From: SAR202 cluster bacterium bin127
GTDB lineage: Bacteria; Chloroflexota; Dehalococcoidia; Lucifugimonadales; Lucifugimonadaceae
DNA: 64,000 nucleotides
Direction: 5' to 3'
Assembly: GCA_002239045.1 (NCBI GenBank)
Contig: MPNN01000007.1
Coordinates: forward strand, 1-64,000
Shown here: piece after piece, positions 34,148-43,094 of the stretch
How positions within the stretch are numbered: the first letter of the stretch is position 1
Layout: each line of letters begins with the position of its first letter
Position numbers and translations under genes: made by a program
The notes under the pieces: generated by a model
Told to the model about the DNA's origin: nothing
Database searches by the model: none
Seen by the model: only the letters and a program-made list of their open reading frames with translations

Positions 34148-34906
34148 ATGACCACCCCAAGACTCCAAAACAAAATCGCCATCGTAACCGGCGGCGCTTC
34201 CGGCATCGGCGAAGCGTGCTCCCGCATCTTCGTCCGCGAAGGTGCCAAAGTCATCATCAGCGACATCGACGCTGCAAAAGGCAACGCCCTCGAAGCCGAA
34301 CTCACTCCCGACGCCGTCTTCTTCAACCATGACGTAACCCAAGAAGCCGCTTGGGACGATGCGGTCGAGATGGCTGAATCGAAGTGGGGACGCCTAGACA
34401 TCGTCGTCAACAACGCCGGAATGTCCGGACCCAAAGGCCGCACGGTCGTCGAAGACGTGATCCTCGATGACTGGAACGATGTCTTCGCTGTCAACTCCAC
34501 CGCCATAATGCTCGGCACTCGCGCCGGCATCAGAGCCATGAAGAAAGTCGGTGGAGGCTCCGTCATCAACGTTTCCTCGATTTTCGGCATCGTCGGATCC
34601 AAAGCCGGAGCGCCTTACCACGCATCCAAAGGTGCCGCCCGCATATTCTCCAAAGCCGCCGCCGTCCAATACGCCCCCGACAACATCCGCGTCAATGCCG
34701 TATGCCCCGGCTTCACTGACACCCCCATGACCACTGACATCCACGGCGTCAAAGAGATCCGAGACTACCGCGAAGGCATGACCCCCATGGGCCGTCTCGG
34801 CCTCCCCGAAGACATCGCCTACGGTTGCCTATACCTAGCCTCCGACGAATCGTCTTGGGTAACTGGGACGGAGCTAGTGATTGATGGCGGGGAGACGGCT
34901 TGGTAG
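34148..34906 (+). CDS. Short-chain dehydrogenase/reductase
   Basis: A 252-residue classical SDR: cofactor motif VTGGASGIGEAC (TGxxxGIG), ISDIDAAKG (Asp at the end of the second strand favours NAD over NADP), NNAGMSG, catalytic Ser in NVSSIFG, and YHASKGAA with the Tyr-x-x-x-Lys pair. CPGFTDTPMTTD and the C-terminal VTGTELVIDGGET complete the fold. It oxidises or reduces a hydroxyl/carbonyl substrate in the cytosol; the substrate is unknown. It converges with the phosphoglycerate-mutase-like gene. Confidence 0.92.
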   Translation: MTTPRLQNKIAIVTGGASGIGEACSRIFVREGAKVIISDIDAAKGNALEAELTPDAVFFNHDVTQEAAWDDAVEMAESKWGRLDIVVNNAGMSGPKGRTVVEDVILDDWNDVFAVNSTAIMLGTRAGIRAMKKVGGGSVINVSSIFGIVGSKAGAPYHASKGAARIFSKAAAVQYAPDNIRVNAVCPGFTDTPMTTDIHGVKEIRDYREGMTPMGRLGLPEDIAYGCLYLASDESSWVTGTELVIDGGETAW

Positions 34907-34917
34907 GGCAGAATCTC

Positions 34918-36954
34918 CTAGCCGATTATCGACTTACCCAAAAACTCCTCCCCCAATCCCCCCCGAAACACACTCACAATCTCCGCAATCTCCCGCGCAT
35001 CGATCCCGATCAGCCGCGCCACAGTGTGCGAAACATCGAACAAATTCGCCGAATACGGCCCCTCCAAATCACGCGGATCCACACTACCCGCAGCCGGCAA
35101 AACCGTAGTCAACACCGGATTAACCGTATGAGTCGGCGCATCGTTCTCGACATTCCCGTGGTCTGATGTCACCACCATCGAGTAACCGGCACCCCTTGCA
35201 ACACCGCTCAACTCTGCTAAAACGGCTACCGTTGCACGATACGCCTCCGCCGCCGCTTCGAATCGAGCTGGCAGCAGATGACCGACCATGTCTGGCGCCG
35301 CCAAATTGCACATTATCAGGCGATGCTCGCCAATTCCCATCGCCTCCGAAACCAACTGCGCGATCTCCCGCGTCTTCATCACGGGCCTCACGTAGAAATC
35401 CGAGTCCGAATGAACACCCTCATTCGCACCATCTGAAGGCACAACCCAACGATCCTCCGAATTCGAACCCTGCTCCGCCTCTCGCCGACCACGCACGAAA
35501 TATCCCATGTGCGAAGCCTTCACGCTCTCCGCAACCAGCAGATACAGATCGTCGTCGTCCGTCAACCGATCCCAATGACTTAACAGGTTCAACTGATGCG
35601 GAGTGATCGGAAACGCAACCTTTACACCGTAATGCGCCTCGAACTCCGCGTCATATTCCGCCATCGTGCACATTCGAAGATTCAAATCGTCCCGCAACCA
35701 ATCGAACTTCCAATCCCGCCCTCGAGATTTGGCTTCCCGGTCCAGATATTCGCGCGCGCCGCAAAGCGACGCCGTTTTCGAACGTTGACGGTCAGACCTG
35801 AAGTTCAGGTTTATAAACGCATCGCCTGGTTTGATCGTCGCAGGTCCATTGCCATCGTGGTCGAGCGCCATCGCCGGAACGTCAGCATCCGTCAACCCGT
35901 TTTCGTGTGCCGACGCTACGATCTCTTTAATATCGGCAAAACCCGTCACAACCTCACCCTTGCCCTCAGTCATCAACAAATAGTCGCACCGAGCATTCTC
36001 CTCCCGATAGTCTCGGTCCATAGATAACGACCGACCAACCACCCAGGCCAACGATCCCGACGCGTCGTACTTAGCTAACAGCCGCTCCAATTCTCCGAGA
36101 TATCCGCCGTCGACGCCTTCGATCTCCATCGAACCCTGTGCAGGTGCATCGCGACCATCCAGAATCGCTTGCATCCGCACACGATCTGACGAAATACCAA
36201 GCCGAATAAACACCAACTCGCAAAACGCCTCCAGGTGATTCCAAGCCGAATGGACTCGTCCGTCCGATCCCCGGATGCCCGAAAGCAGAAAACAGAAGTT
36301 GACATTGTTGCCCGACGCCATAGCGCCATTGATCGCATCGAGCATCATGTCGTTTTCGAAAAACGATCCATCCTCTATCGATCGGGTGATCTGCAACGGT
36401 ATCTGCGGCGCCAACGCCAGATTCCCGATCTGCTGATGCCCCGTCTCCGAGTTCCCCTGAACCGGCGGATCAACATCTTCGTATCCAACCCACACTCCAG
36501 AAGCCTGCGTCGGAACCGTCAGGTTCATGTTCACTATCTCCGACCAAGTCGGATCCTCCGCAAACCAAGGAATATATCGGTTTTCCAAAGCGATCCGCCT
36601 TCGGACGGAACCGATCTCTGCCAACTGCCGTCGCTGCCGTAATCCATCCCTTACGAGCCGGACTCTATTGAGCGTTTCATTGGCCTTGTCCCATGTAAGA
36701 CTCGGATTCAACCCTTCTGCAGTGATCGGCAGCACCGCAAGCCGCGTTATGGCCAACATCTCGTAGCTACCGGGCGACGCTTCGAGCGCCAAATCCAACA
36801 ACGACCGGCGAGTGCTCGGTGACAATTCGTCAATAACGCGACTTGACAGACGCATCACAGAATCAGGATCAAATCCCAACCCGTCAGTCACGACCAACAG
36901 AGCGCGACCCTTAGATTCCTCTTCCGGACGACCGTTTGATGAATAGCCGTTCAC
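34918..36954 (-). CDS. 2,3-bisphosphoglycerate-independent phosphoglycerate mutase-like protein (long form)
   Basis: About 678 residues from the GTG at 36954, which overlaps the previous stop (GTGA). Cofactor-independent mutases are usually about 510 residues. Motifs are present but diverged: LLVVTDGLGF (metal Asp), GNSETGHQQIG (catalytic Ser of NSExGH), LDGRDAP, GRSLSMDRD, NLNFRSDRQR, ESVKASHMGYF, CNLAAPDMVGH and VTSDHGNVEN. The distance from the first Asp to the catalytic Ser is about 145 residues against about 50 usually, so there is an extra N-terminal domain of roughly 95 residues. It is last in an operon with ispH and a DUF192 lipoprotein. Glycolytic 3-PG/2-PG interconversion is likely, though a related phosphotransfer role is possible. 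Confidence 0.8.
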   Translation of the reverse strand: MNGYSSNGRPEEESKGRALLVVTDGLGFDPDSVMRLSSRVIDELSPSTRRSLLDLALEASPGSYEMLAITRLAVLPITAEGLNPSLTWDKANETLNRVRLVRDGLRQRRQLAEIGSVRRRIALENRYIPWFAEDPTWSEIVNMNLTVPTQASGVWVGYEDVDPPVQGNSETGHQQIGNLALAPQIPLQITRSIEDGSFFENDMMLDAINGAMASGNNVNFCFLLSGIRGSDGRVHSAWNHLEAFCELVFIRLGISSDRVRMQAILDGRDAPAQGSMEIEGVDGGYLGELERLLAKYDASGSLAWVVGRSLSMDRDYREENARCDYLLMTEGKGEVVTGFADIKEIVASAHENGLTDADVPAMALDHDGNGPATIKPGDAFINLNFRSDRQRSKTASLCGAREYLDREAKSRGRDWKFDWLRDDLNLRMCTMAEYDAEFEAHYGVKVAFPITPHQLNLLSHWDRLTDDDDLYLLVAESVKASHMGYFVRGRREAEQGSNSEDRWVVPSDGANEGVHSDSDFYVRPVMKTREIAQLVSEAMGIGEHRLIMCNLAAPDMVGHLLPARFEAAAEAYRATVAVLAELSGVARGAGYSMVVTSDHGNVENDAPTHTVNPVLTTVLPAAGSVDPRDLEGPYSANLFDVSHTVARLIGIDAREIAEIVSVFRGGLGEEFLGKSIIG

Positions 36955-37829
36955 CAACTCGTCACGACTCCTTCGAGATTCTCAAGTTCCAATCCGACGC
37001 TCGCCAACCAACCGGCCGGCAATTCAAGCGCGTACTGTGCACTGCCGCCGGAACCGTATCCGCTCGACGCAGCCGAGCACGCGCTACGCCACGCGCCGTC
37101 TTCTACGCCGTCAGGTCGAGGACATGGCTCCATACGAACCGCTTTCACTACGATACGCGATTCATCGAGATAAACGATGTCCAACGGCTCGTAAGTGTTA
37201 AACATCCAGAAATTCAATTGACGCGCCGACTCAAACACGAATAGCATCCCCGTGCCGTGCGGAACCGTTTGCCGACACATCAACCCCTGCTGCCTTTCAC
37301 GCGCCTCGTCCGCGACCTCCACAACCACGACGTGCGAGTTTTCACCGTGCGCGATCATCAACTCCATCGTCGGCAACAGATCGCGACTTATCCCTTCACC
37401 ACAATCTTCGTTGTCCACAAACCGGATCTCATCCAATGGATTCGGCGTCGGTGAAGGTGAAGGTGTCTCAGTTGGTTCTGGTGTCGGAGTAAAAGTCGGT
37501 GTTGCTGTCGGCTCAGGCGAATTCGTGACCGTTGGGGTGCTCGAACTGGTCGCCGTCGAAGTAGGCATTGCCGTCTGGGTTGGTACGACAGTAGCGGTCG
37601 AAGTACCATCCCGGGTTCGAACAGAAGATGTCGAACCTAACGCCGTGCGTGTGGCCGTGGCCGTCGGAGCTTGAGTTGGGGTTGGGTAGACGATTTCCTT
37701 GAACGGTGGGTAATTCGGAATCATGGTCGGCGTAGGAGTCGGTTCATCGCCAGCGCACCCTGCAACCACTGCCGCCACTACCATCCCCGAAACCACGGCT
37801 ACCGCAAAACCCGACAATCCCGATGTCAC
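36951..37829 (-). CDS. Lipoprotein with Thr/Pro-rich linker and DUF192 domain
   Basis: A 292-residue protein with a GTG start overlapping the ispH stop (GTGA). A signal peptide ends in a lipobox (VVAGCAG). About 110 residues of Thr/Pro/Ser linker (EPTPTPTMIP, SPTPTPNP-like text) lead to a C-terminal DUF192 domain: VVVVEVADEARERQQGLMCRQ, GTGMLFVFESARQLNFWMFNT, LDIVYLDESRIVVKAVRMEP and YALELPAGW. DUF192 is a small extracytoplasmic domain without settled function. Tight overlap with ispH upstream and the mutase downstream puts it in one operon. Confidence 0.88.
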   Translation of the reverse strand: MTSGLSGFAVAVVSGMVVAAVVAGCAGDEPTPTPTMIPNYPPFKEIVYPTPTQAPTATATRTALGSTSSVRTRDGTSTATVVPTQTAMPTSTATSSSTPTVTNSPEPTATPTFTPTPEPTETPSPSPTPNPLDEIRFVDNEDCGEGISRDLLPTMELMIAHGENSHVVVVEVADEARERQQGLMCRQTVPHGTGMLFVFESARQLNFWMFNTYEPLDIVYLDESRIVVKAVRMEPCPRPDGVEDGAWRSACSAASSGYGSGGSAQYALELPAGWLASVGLELENLEGVVTSW

Positions 37830-38794
37830 TCCAGCATCGAACCGTCGTACGTGTAACCTGCCTCTTTTGCCGTCGCCCGCAATTTCGATGGCAACTTGAA
37901 ACTGATCCCTTCCTCCCCAGATCCGATATTCATCAACTCGTCGTGCTCTATCGAATCAATAACCGCGCGAACCAGCTTCTCTGGCGTCGAAGCACCGGAT
38001 GTCACGCCGACTCTCTTCTTCCCGACCAACCACCGCGGATCCAACTCTTCCGGGCCACTAATCAAATGCGCCTCAACACCCCGCTTGGTAACAACCTCTC
38101 GCAAACGGTTGCAGTTCGAACTATTCTCAGCACCGATAACCAGGACCAAGTCGCACTGTTCCGCCAACTCGGTGGCCGATTCTTGCCGGTTGGTCGTGGC
38201 GTAGCAGATGTCGTTACGGACCAACGTGTTATCGAATTTGGACTGAATCTTCTCCACCGCCTCAGCAGTGTCGGCAACCGACAACGTCGTCTGAGTCAGC
38301 ACGACCACATCGTCTTCTTCCTCCCATTCCGGCAGATCATTGTCCTCGCGCTCGTCATAAAGCGCCATGTCCGCCTGACCAGTGGTACCGATGACCTCCT
38401 GATGCCCTCGGTGACCGACCAGGATCACCCGTTTGCCCTCGCTCGTGTACTTTTTCGCCTCGTGATGGACCTTGGTTACCAAGGGGCACGTCGCGTCCAA
38501 AACCGTCAGGTTGCGCTCTTTCGCAGCGGCGTAGTCGGATGGCGGCGAACCATGCGCAGAAAACACGACGACCGAGCCTTCGGGGACTTCATCAACCTGG
38601 TCAACCGTCACTGCTCCAATCGACTCGACATCTGCCACTACTTGCGGATTGTGAACGATCTGGTGTTTGACGTAAACCGGCGCACCATACCGCAGAATCG
38701 CTAACTCGACGATGCCGATGGCAAGATCCACACCAGCGCAAAATCCTCTAGGGCTCGCCAGCACAACCGACCGTGCATCGGAGGTTGAACTCAT
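37826..38794 (-). CDS. ispH: 4-hydroxy-3-methylbut-2-enyl diphosphate reductase
   Basis: About 322 residues from the ATG at 38794, which has GGAG nine nt upstream; in-frame ATGs at 38815 and 38878 give longer versions. The three Cys ligands of the iron-sulfur cluster are in SPRGFCAGVDLAI, DATCPLVTKVH and ICYATTNRQES. HGSPPS, GHRGHQE and SGASTPE hold substrate-binding His/Thr/Ser residues. It catalyses the last step of the MEP isoprenoid pathway, making IPP and DMAPP. It heads an operon with the DUF192 lipoprotein and the phosphoglycerate-mutase-like gene. Confidence 0.95.
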   Translation of the reverse strand: MSSTSDARSVVLASPRGFCAGVDLAIGIVELAILRYGAPVYVKHQIVHNPQVVADVESIGAVTVDQVDEVPEGSVVVFSAHGSPPSDYAAAKERNLTVLDATCPLVTKVHHEAKKYTSEGKRVILVGHRGHQEVIGTTGQADMALYDEREDNDLPEWEEEDDVVVLTQTTLSVADTAEAVEKIQSKFDNTLVRNDICYATTNRQESATELAEQCDLVLVIGAENSSNCNRLREVVTKRGVEAHLISGPEELDPRWLVGKKRVGVTSGASTPEKLVRAVIDSIEHDELMNIGSGEEGISFKLPSKLRATAKEAGYTYDGSMLE

Positions 38795-38853
38795 CTTCTC
38801 GGTCTCCTTCGCCATGATTCTTGATGGTACAGGAAAGTCCGTAACCGCAGACT

Positions 38854-40227
38854 TCATTCGTTCTTGACGACGAACCAAAACGCAACGCCGGAAATGATGA
38901 AGGCCAGGCTCGCTAGACTGAGCATCACGGTGTATCCGAGATATTCCATCCCGAGTTGTGATCCCTGGTCGTTAAGCCCTCCGATAAAGAATCCGCTTGA
39001 TCGACCAACGATCGCGCCGACCAATCCCGATATGCTCGTTAAGCTCAAATCGCGCGCCGCGGTCGAACGGCGCACAAGATCGTTTGCGACTGCCCAACCA
39101 ACCGAGAGGTAGATGCCAACCGCAAAACCGATAGCCATCACACCCGGTACAACCTCGATCAGAGAATTCGCGTTGAGCAACAACAGCGAAAGTATGCCAC
39201 CAGCGCCGAGGATTCCCGAGAGCAACAGCAACGATCCGCGACCGATGTGATCGGAGAGCTTGCCCGCTGGATACACAACCACCGCCGCGGATCCAATCAA
39301 CGCAACGAGGATGTAATTCCCGCCCTTCGCCGGATTTTCGAGGCCGATCACGTCCTGAACGAAAAACAATGCGTTCGTCTGTATGGCTGACATCGCGGCG
39401 ATCAATATCGCCATCGCAAGCAGGAACATGTAGTAACGAGACCGTGTGTACCCACGTTCGTTATCACCGTCTGCACCTTCTATATCGAAGTCGATCTCCA
39501 TCTGCTCTTCGTCAGTCGAACGGGACTTTGGGACCCGCAGTGCCAGCAACGTGTAAACCGTCGTTGCCAGTAACACGGCGACCATCAGAATCACCGAGTA
39601 CCACATCCACTGCGGCGCATCTTCGATGTGATAGTTAGACATCAAGAAAACCACCAGCATCGCGACGAAACCCGAACCCATCAGACGCATCAAGTTCAAG
39701 TAACCCGATGCTCGCCCCCGCTCGCTATCGTCGACATGGTCGATGATCAAAGCGTTGGCCGGGCCTTGAGCGGTATTGCCTGAGACCTGCATCGCTATCG
39801 TCACCAACATCAGCGCCAAAAAACTGTTCACGAAACCAAAGAGCAGCGTCGATACTGACAAACCCAACAGACCGAAGATGATGAATGGATAACGTTTCAG
39901 CGCCGATACGGTCACTTTTTGGTCGCTGATAAATCCTATCGCCGGTTGCACCACCGCCGCGATCGCCAAGCCAATGAGCGAAACCAACGCCGCCAAGCTA
40001 GTCTTATCGAGCGTCCAACCCAACATTCTCACCGGGTCGTTTGCCGCAATCTCGGTCACCTTGTACTGAAGCAAAATACTGCCGAAACCAACCCAAACCC
40101 CAGACAAACCAAACGTGTAGATACTGATATTGAACAAACTCTGCGAACCGCGCTTGAAACGCGCGACCGGGTTCGCGTTGCGGCTAAGCGTCGCCGCGGT
40201 CTGGATTGCTAATCGAGCAGAGGTCAT
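38854..40227 (-). CDS. MFS transporter (SLC45/sugar-cation-like)
   Basis: About 457 residues from the ATG at 40227 (MTSARLAIQTAATL); a longer frame opens at 40287. Twelve TM helices, with FNISIYTFGLSGVWVGFGSILLQ as helix 1, GFISDQKVTVSALKRYPFIIFG after helix 2 and a highly charged central loop (RVPKSRSTDEEQMEIDFDIEG) between the two halves. The pattern fits the sugar/cation symporter-like MFS group. It lies 59 bp upstream of ispH on the same strand, so both may share a transcript. Confidence 0.85.
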   Translation of the reverse strand: MTSARLAIQTAATLSRNANPVARFKRGSQSLFNISIYTFGLSGVWVGFGSILLQYKVTEIAANDPVRMLGWTLDKTSLAALVSLIGLAIAAVVQPAIGFISDQKVTVSALKRYPFIIFGLLGLSVSTLLFGFVNSFLALMLVTIAMQVSGNTAQGPANALIIDHVDDSERGRASGYLNLMRLMGSGFVAMLVVFLMSNYHIEDAPQWMWYSVILMVAVLLATTVYTLLALRVPKSRSTDEEQMEIDFDIEGADGDNERGYTRSRYYMFLLAMAILIAAMSAIQTNALFFVQDVIGLENPAKGGNYILVALIGSAAVVVYPAGKLSDHIGRGSLLLLSGILGAGGILSLLLLNANSLIEVVPGVMAIGFAVGIYLSVGWAVANDLVRRSTAARDLSLTSISGLVGAIVGRSSGFFIGGLNDQGSQLGMEYLGYTVMLSLASLAFIISGVAFWFVVKNE

Positions 40228-40369
40228 CCATCCACCAATTGGAAGATCAAGAAGATAGGCACCGGATGCAGTGTGCCTGCCTGCCAATTTACACTAGTTT
40301 TCTCCGACATCCGTAATCCACACCCGATTACACGTTTCCCATGTGTTAAACCACCCATCAGAAGAAAAA

Positions 40370-40723
40370 ATGGTTGAAGAACGAAGATTTTACACATGGC
40401 GTAAGTGTTCAACGTGCCGAGATGCCAAGAAGGTACTCGATGCCAACGGCGTCGAAGTCCAGGAACGGGACTTTTTCGATGACCTTCTCAGTCGGGAAGA
40501 ATTGAAGCATCTCGCCTCCCTAGCCGGCATCGACAACCTCTTTTCTTGGCGTAGTCCCAGTGCGAAACCGTACCGAGAACGCCGACAATCCATCAGCGAA
40601 GACGAACTCATCGATCTCATGCTGCAAGAGCCAAGACTCATAAGAAGACCCATCATCGTCGCCCCAGGAACCGCACCGATCATTGGCTTCAACGCGGACA
40701 AATACGCCTCCTTAAGCGACTAA
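40370..40723 (+). CDS. Spx/ArsC-family thioredoxin-fold protein
   Basis: A 117-residue protein from the ATG at 40370. It opens RFYTWRKCSTCRDAKKVLDANGVEVQERDFF; CSTC is the redox pair of the ArsC/Spx family. SREELKHLASLAG, FSWRSPSAKPYR and LMLQEPRLIRRPIIV complete the domain, including the conserved RRPI/V. It could be an arsenate-reductase-like enzyme or an Spx-type RNA polymerase-binding redox regulator; the sequence alone does not decide. Confidence 0.82.
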   Translation: MVEERRFYTWRKCSTCRDAKKVLDANGVEVQERDFFDDLLSREELKHLASLAGIDNLFSWRSPSAKPYRERRQSISEDELIDLMLQEPRLIRRPIIVAPGTAPIIGFNADKYASLSD

Positions 40724-40810
40724 GGAAGGGACCACTAACGCGCCCTTGTGCGTTCCCCTCCGTGCTCCGAACGCCTTCACGCGCCCGAACGGCCTCGCGA
40801 CCGCTGGTGC

Positions 40811-40826
40811 TAGAATCGAGAGTTGG
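40811..40826 (+). promoter_or_regulatory. Extended -10 promoter element for prs
   Basis: TGCTAGAATCGAGAGTTGG includes an extended -10 (TGnTAGAAT). It is almost the same as the element at 28485-28500. Transcription would begin near 40825, which makes the ATG at 40859 the better start than the TTG at 40823. Confidence 0.5.
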
Positions 40827-40858
40827 ATCCCTCAAGCAGCAACCGGTTCTCGTACCCC

Positions 40859-41815
40859 ATGCACCCAATTAACGGCGGACCAGTCGTCCTTTCCGGAACA
40901 GCCCACGTCGGTTTGTCCGAGAAGATCTGCCAATATCTTGGTATCGCCGTCGGAAAAGCCGAAGTCTTCAAGTTCTCGAACGACAACACCTTTGTTCGTA
41001 TCCTTGAAAACGTCCGCGCCCGAGACGTGTTCGTAGTCCAACCGACCGTAGAACCGGTCAACGATCACATCATGGAGATGCTGATTATGATCGACGCCGC
41101 GCACCGTGCCTCCGCCGGCCGAATCACCGCCGTCGTCCCTTATTACAGTTACGCCCGAACCGACAAAAAAGATCAGCCGCGCGTCCCTATCACCGGACGC
41201 CTAATCGCCGACCTACTCGAAACCGCCGGCGCCGACCGCTTCCTAACTGTCGACCTCCACGCCGGACAGGTCCAGGGATTCTTCAGAGTCCCCGTCGACG
41301 AACTCACCGCCATGCCCATGCTCTCGAAATACTTCGTCGAGAAAGAACTCGATGCACCCGTCGTAGTTTCTCCTGACTTCGGAAGTTCTAAACGTGCACG
41401 CGACTTCGCACACATCATGGATGCTCCAGTGGCCATGGTCGAGAAACGACGCACCGGCAACGACGATAGCGTCGAGATCCACAATGTAATTGGGGATGTC
41501 AATGGGCGTAACGCCATCTTGATCGACGACGAAATCGCCACTGGCGGCACGATGATGGCCGCCGCGACGGGTCTGCGGCAAAATGGAGCTCGGGAAGTCT
41601 ACGTCGCTGCTGCCCACGGCGTTTTCCCAGACAACGCCGCTCACAACCTTGCCGAAATGCAAGAAATTTCGGAGATCGTGATCGCCGACACGGTACCATT
41701 GCCACCACACAAACAACACGAAAAAATCAAGGTACTCTCGATCGCACCGCTAATCGGTGAAGCCATCGACCGCATCCACAAGGGCAGATCTGTGGGAGCG
41801 CTCTTCCCCAACTAA
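40859..41815 (+). CDS. prs: Ribose-phosphate pyrophosphokinase
   Basis: 318 residues from the ATG at 40859, equal to the family norm; a TTG at 40823 would add 12 residues but lies at the likely transcription start. Key regions: FSNDNTFVRILENVRARDVFVVQP, PYYSYARTDKKDQPR (catalytic flexible loop and ATP site), DLHAGQVQGFF, and AILIDDEIATGGTM, the PRPP-binding Asp-Asp motif. It makes PRPP from ribose 5-phosphate and ATP for nucleotide, His and Trp synthesis. It stands alone, ahead of a repeat-rich gap. Confidence 0.95.
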   Translation: MHPINGGPVVLSGTAHVGLSEKICQYLGIAVGKAEVFKFSNDNTFVRILENVRARDVFVVQPTVEPVNDHIMEMLIMIDAAHRASAGRITAVVPYYSYARTDKKDQPRVPITGRLIADLLETAGADRFLTVDLHAGQVQGFFRVPVDELTAMPMLSKYFVEKELDAPVVVSPDFGSSKRARDFAHIMDAPVAMVEKRRTGNDDSVEIHNVIGDVNGRNAILIDDEIATGGTMMAAATGLRQNGAREVYVAAAHGVFPDNAAHNLAEMQEISEIVIADTVPLPPHKQHEKIKVLSIAPLIGEAIDRIHKGRSVGALFPN

Positions 41816-41840
41816 CCCACGCCCCATTCCATCGTCCTTC

Positions 41841-41868
41841 CGTCATTTCCGCGAAGGCGGGCACCCAG
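41841..41868. repeat. REP1 copy after prs
   Basis: A slightly diverged 28-nt copy (CGTCATTTCCGCGAAGGCGG, ending GCACCCAG) 26 bp after the prs stop. It may serve as part of the transcript 3' end. Confidence 0.65.
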
Positions 41869-41916
41869 GGGTGTGGTGGGTGAGGCACGCCCATTTCCGC
41901 CCTCTTTCCCTCCCCC

Positions 41917-42054
41917 TCCTAGGGAGACCTTTGCAAAACTCCGTCATTCCGGCGAAAGCCGGAATCCAGAGGGGCGGTGCAATCGGGGCACAGTCACCGA
42001 AACGATCGCGTCGTATCGCTGATCACGGGTTTTTGCAAAGGTCTCCTCCTAGGG
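41917..42054. mobile_element. Miniature inverted-repeat element carrying a REP1 copy
   Basis: Perfect 16-bp terminal inverted repeats, GGAGACCTTTGCAAAA (41923-41938) and TTTTGCAAAGGTCTCC (42031-42046), enclose about 90 nt without an ORF. Inside is a perfect REP1 copy (41942-41969). TCCTAGGG occurs directly on both sides (41917-41924 and 42047-42054), as a target duplication overlapping the end. This has the structure of a non-autonomous element moved by an IS-type transposase encoded elsewhere; termini starting GAGACCTTTGCAAAA recall IS5-like ends (recollection, not checked). Confidence 0.75.
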
Positions 42055-42120
42055 GAGATTAATAGGGGGTCATCTAGCAAAGCACAACGAAACTCGCAGG
42101 GGGTATACCATCCCACATCC

Positions 42121-42345
42121 TCAATCGATCACGTTCAACAACACCGCTACCGCTCCCACAACCAGTGCACCTACCCCAACGACCGTTCCGACCATCCATC
42201 TGATGAGCCTTGTTTCAGTCTCTGAAATCTTGGCGTCAAGTCTACCAACAGCTTCATTTAACTCCGCTTTACTTGCGTAATGTTCAAGCGATCGGTCAAT
42301 CTCCACCTGAACTTCGTGAATGCTGATCGATGGTTCAGCGGCCAT
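42121..42345 (-). CDS. Small coiled-coil protein with C-terminal membrane anchor
   Basis: A 74-residue protein: helix/coiled coil YASKAELNEAVGRLDAKISE, then ETRLIRWMVGTVVGVGALVVGAVAVLL as one TM helix. It shares the layout and the RxIRW junction with the protein at 2686-2901 and resembles DUF1640-type small proteins. It overlaps the preceding gene by 11 bp and is last in a three-gene minus-strand group with an uncharacterised protein and a HicB-like protein. Confidence 0.7.
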   Translation of the reverse strand: MAAEPSISIHEVQVEIDRSLEHYASKAELNEAVGRLDAKISETETRLIRWMVGTVVGVGALVVGAVAVLLNVID

Positions 42346-42658
42346 TGGTGGACACCTGGTTTTTTACACAATCAAGCACGTGCTGCAACCGTTCCTCTTC
42401 GCTAGGCAATCGCTCAACAGGAAATTTGCGATGCAACAACTCAATGAGCGGGTTCATAATCTGTTCATACCCATCAATGCGAACCTGTAATGAACTGTTT
42501 TCGAATGGATACCTTGCAACCAGTAGGCCGCTCGGATACACGCTGAAATCGCAATCGCCAGTGCGCGTTTGCCAGTTGTAAATGCTTCCCTCCCAACTGA
42601 TGTGACCGCTCTCAGTCAGTTCAATCAGTTCTCCTACCAACTCTTTAGGTTCTGCCAT
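42335..42658 (-). CDS. Uncharacterised protein
   Basis: A 107-residue soluble protein: helix MAEPKELVGELIELTESGHISWEGSIYNW, a strand-rich middle (DFSVYPSGLLVARYPFENSSLQVRIDGYEQIM) and a helical end with LLHRKFPVERLPSEEERLQHVLDCV. No family is recognised. It overlaps the coiled-coil membrane protein gene and follows the HicB-like gene by 23 bp, so the three are probably co-transcribed. Confidence 0.65.
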   Translation of the reverse strand: MAEPKELVGELIELTESGHISWEGSIYNWQTRTGDCDFSVYPSGLLVARYPFENSSLQVRIDGYEQIMNPLIELLHRKFPVERLPSEEERLQHVLDCVKNQVSTNGR

Positions 42659-42681
42659 GTCCTATCCTTTCTTTACTGAGA

Positions 42682-42912
42682 CTAAGCAATGACGAGCCCC
42701 GAAGGAACGTTCACCAACCGCACCGACAAATCGTCCCCAGTCTGCTCCTGCGCTAAACATTCGGTATAAGCCTCGATGGCCTCGGTGATGTTCTCAATCG
42801 CCTCGTCAAACGTATCGCCTTGTGAGAAACAGCCCGGAAGAGACGGGCACGATGCCACGAAGTAGCCGTCCTCTCCAGGCTCGATCTTTACCAAAAATGC
42901 CATCTTTTCCAT
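42682..42912 (-). CDS. HicB-like antitoxin domain protein without a HicA partner
   Basis: About 76 residues from the ATG at 42912 (MEKMAFLVKIEPGEDGYFV). The HicB fold is evident: YFVASCPSLPGCFSQGDTFDEAIENITEAIEAYTECL. No HicA-type toxin gene (with its GSH motif) is seen beside it, and there is no C-terminal DNA-binding extension, so it is an orphan HicB-type domain or a short UPF0150-type protein. It is first in a three-gene cluster. Confidence 0.82.
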   Translation of the reverse strand: MEKMAFLVKIEPGEDGYFVASCPSLPGCFSQGDTFDEAIENITEAIEAYTECLAQEQTGDDLSVRLVNVPSGLVIA

Positions 42913-43094
42913 CGGTTCATCCTCTGCGCTAACATTCCAATGCAACCGGGTGTCTTGAATTTACGGCACACCTTACTACAGATTCTACGCTCCCCATCTC
43001 CCCCGCACACCGCTCAAACAAACACAACTCATCACGGCAATCACTTCCATCACAGGAATCGCAGTTCAAATTACGTGATGATAAAAAGAGAATC

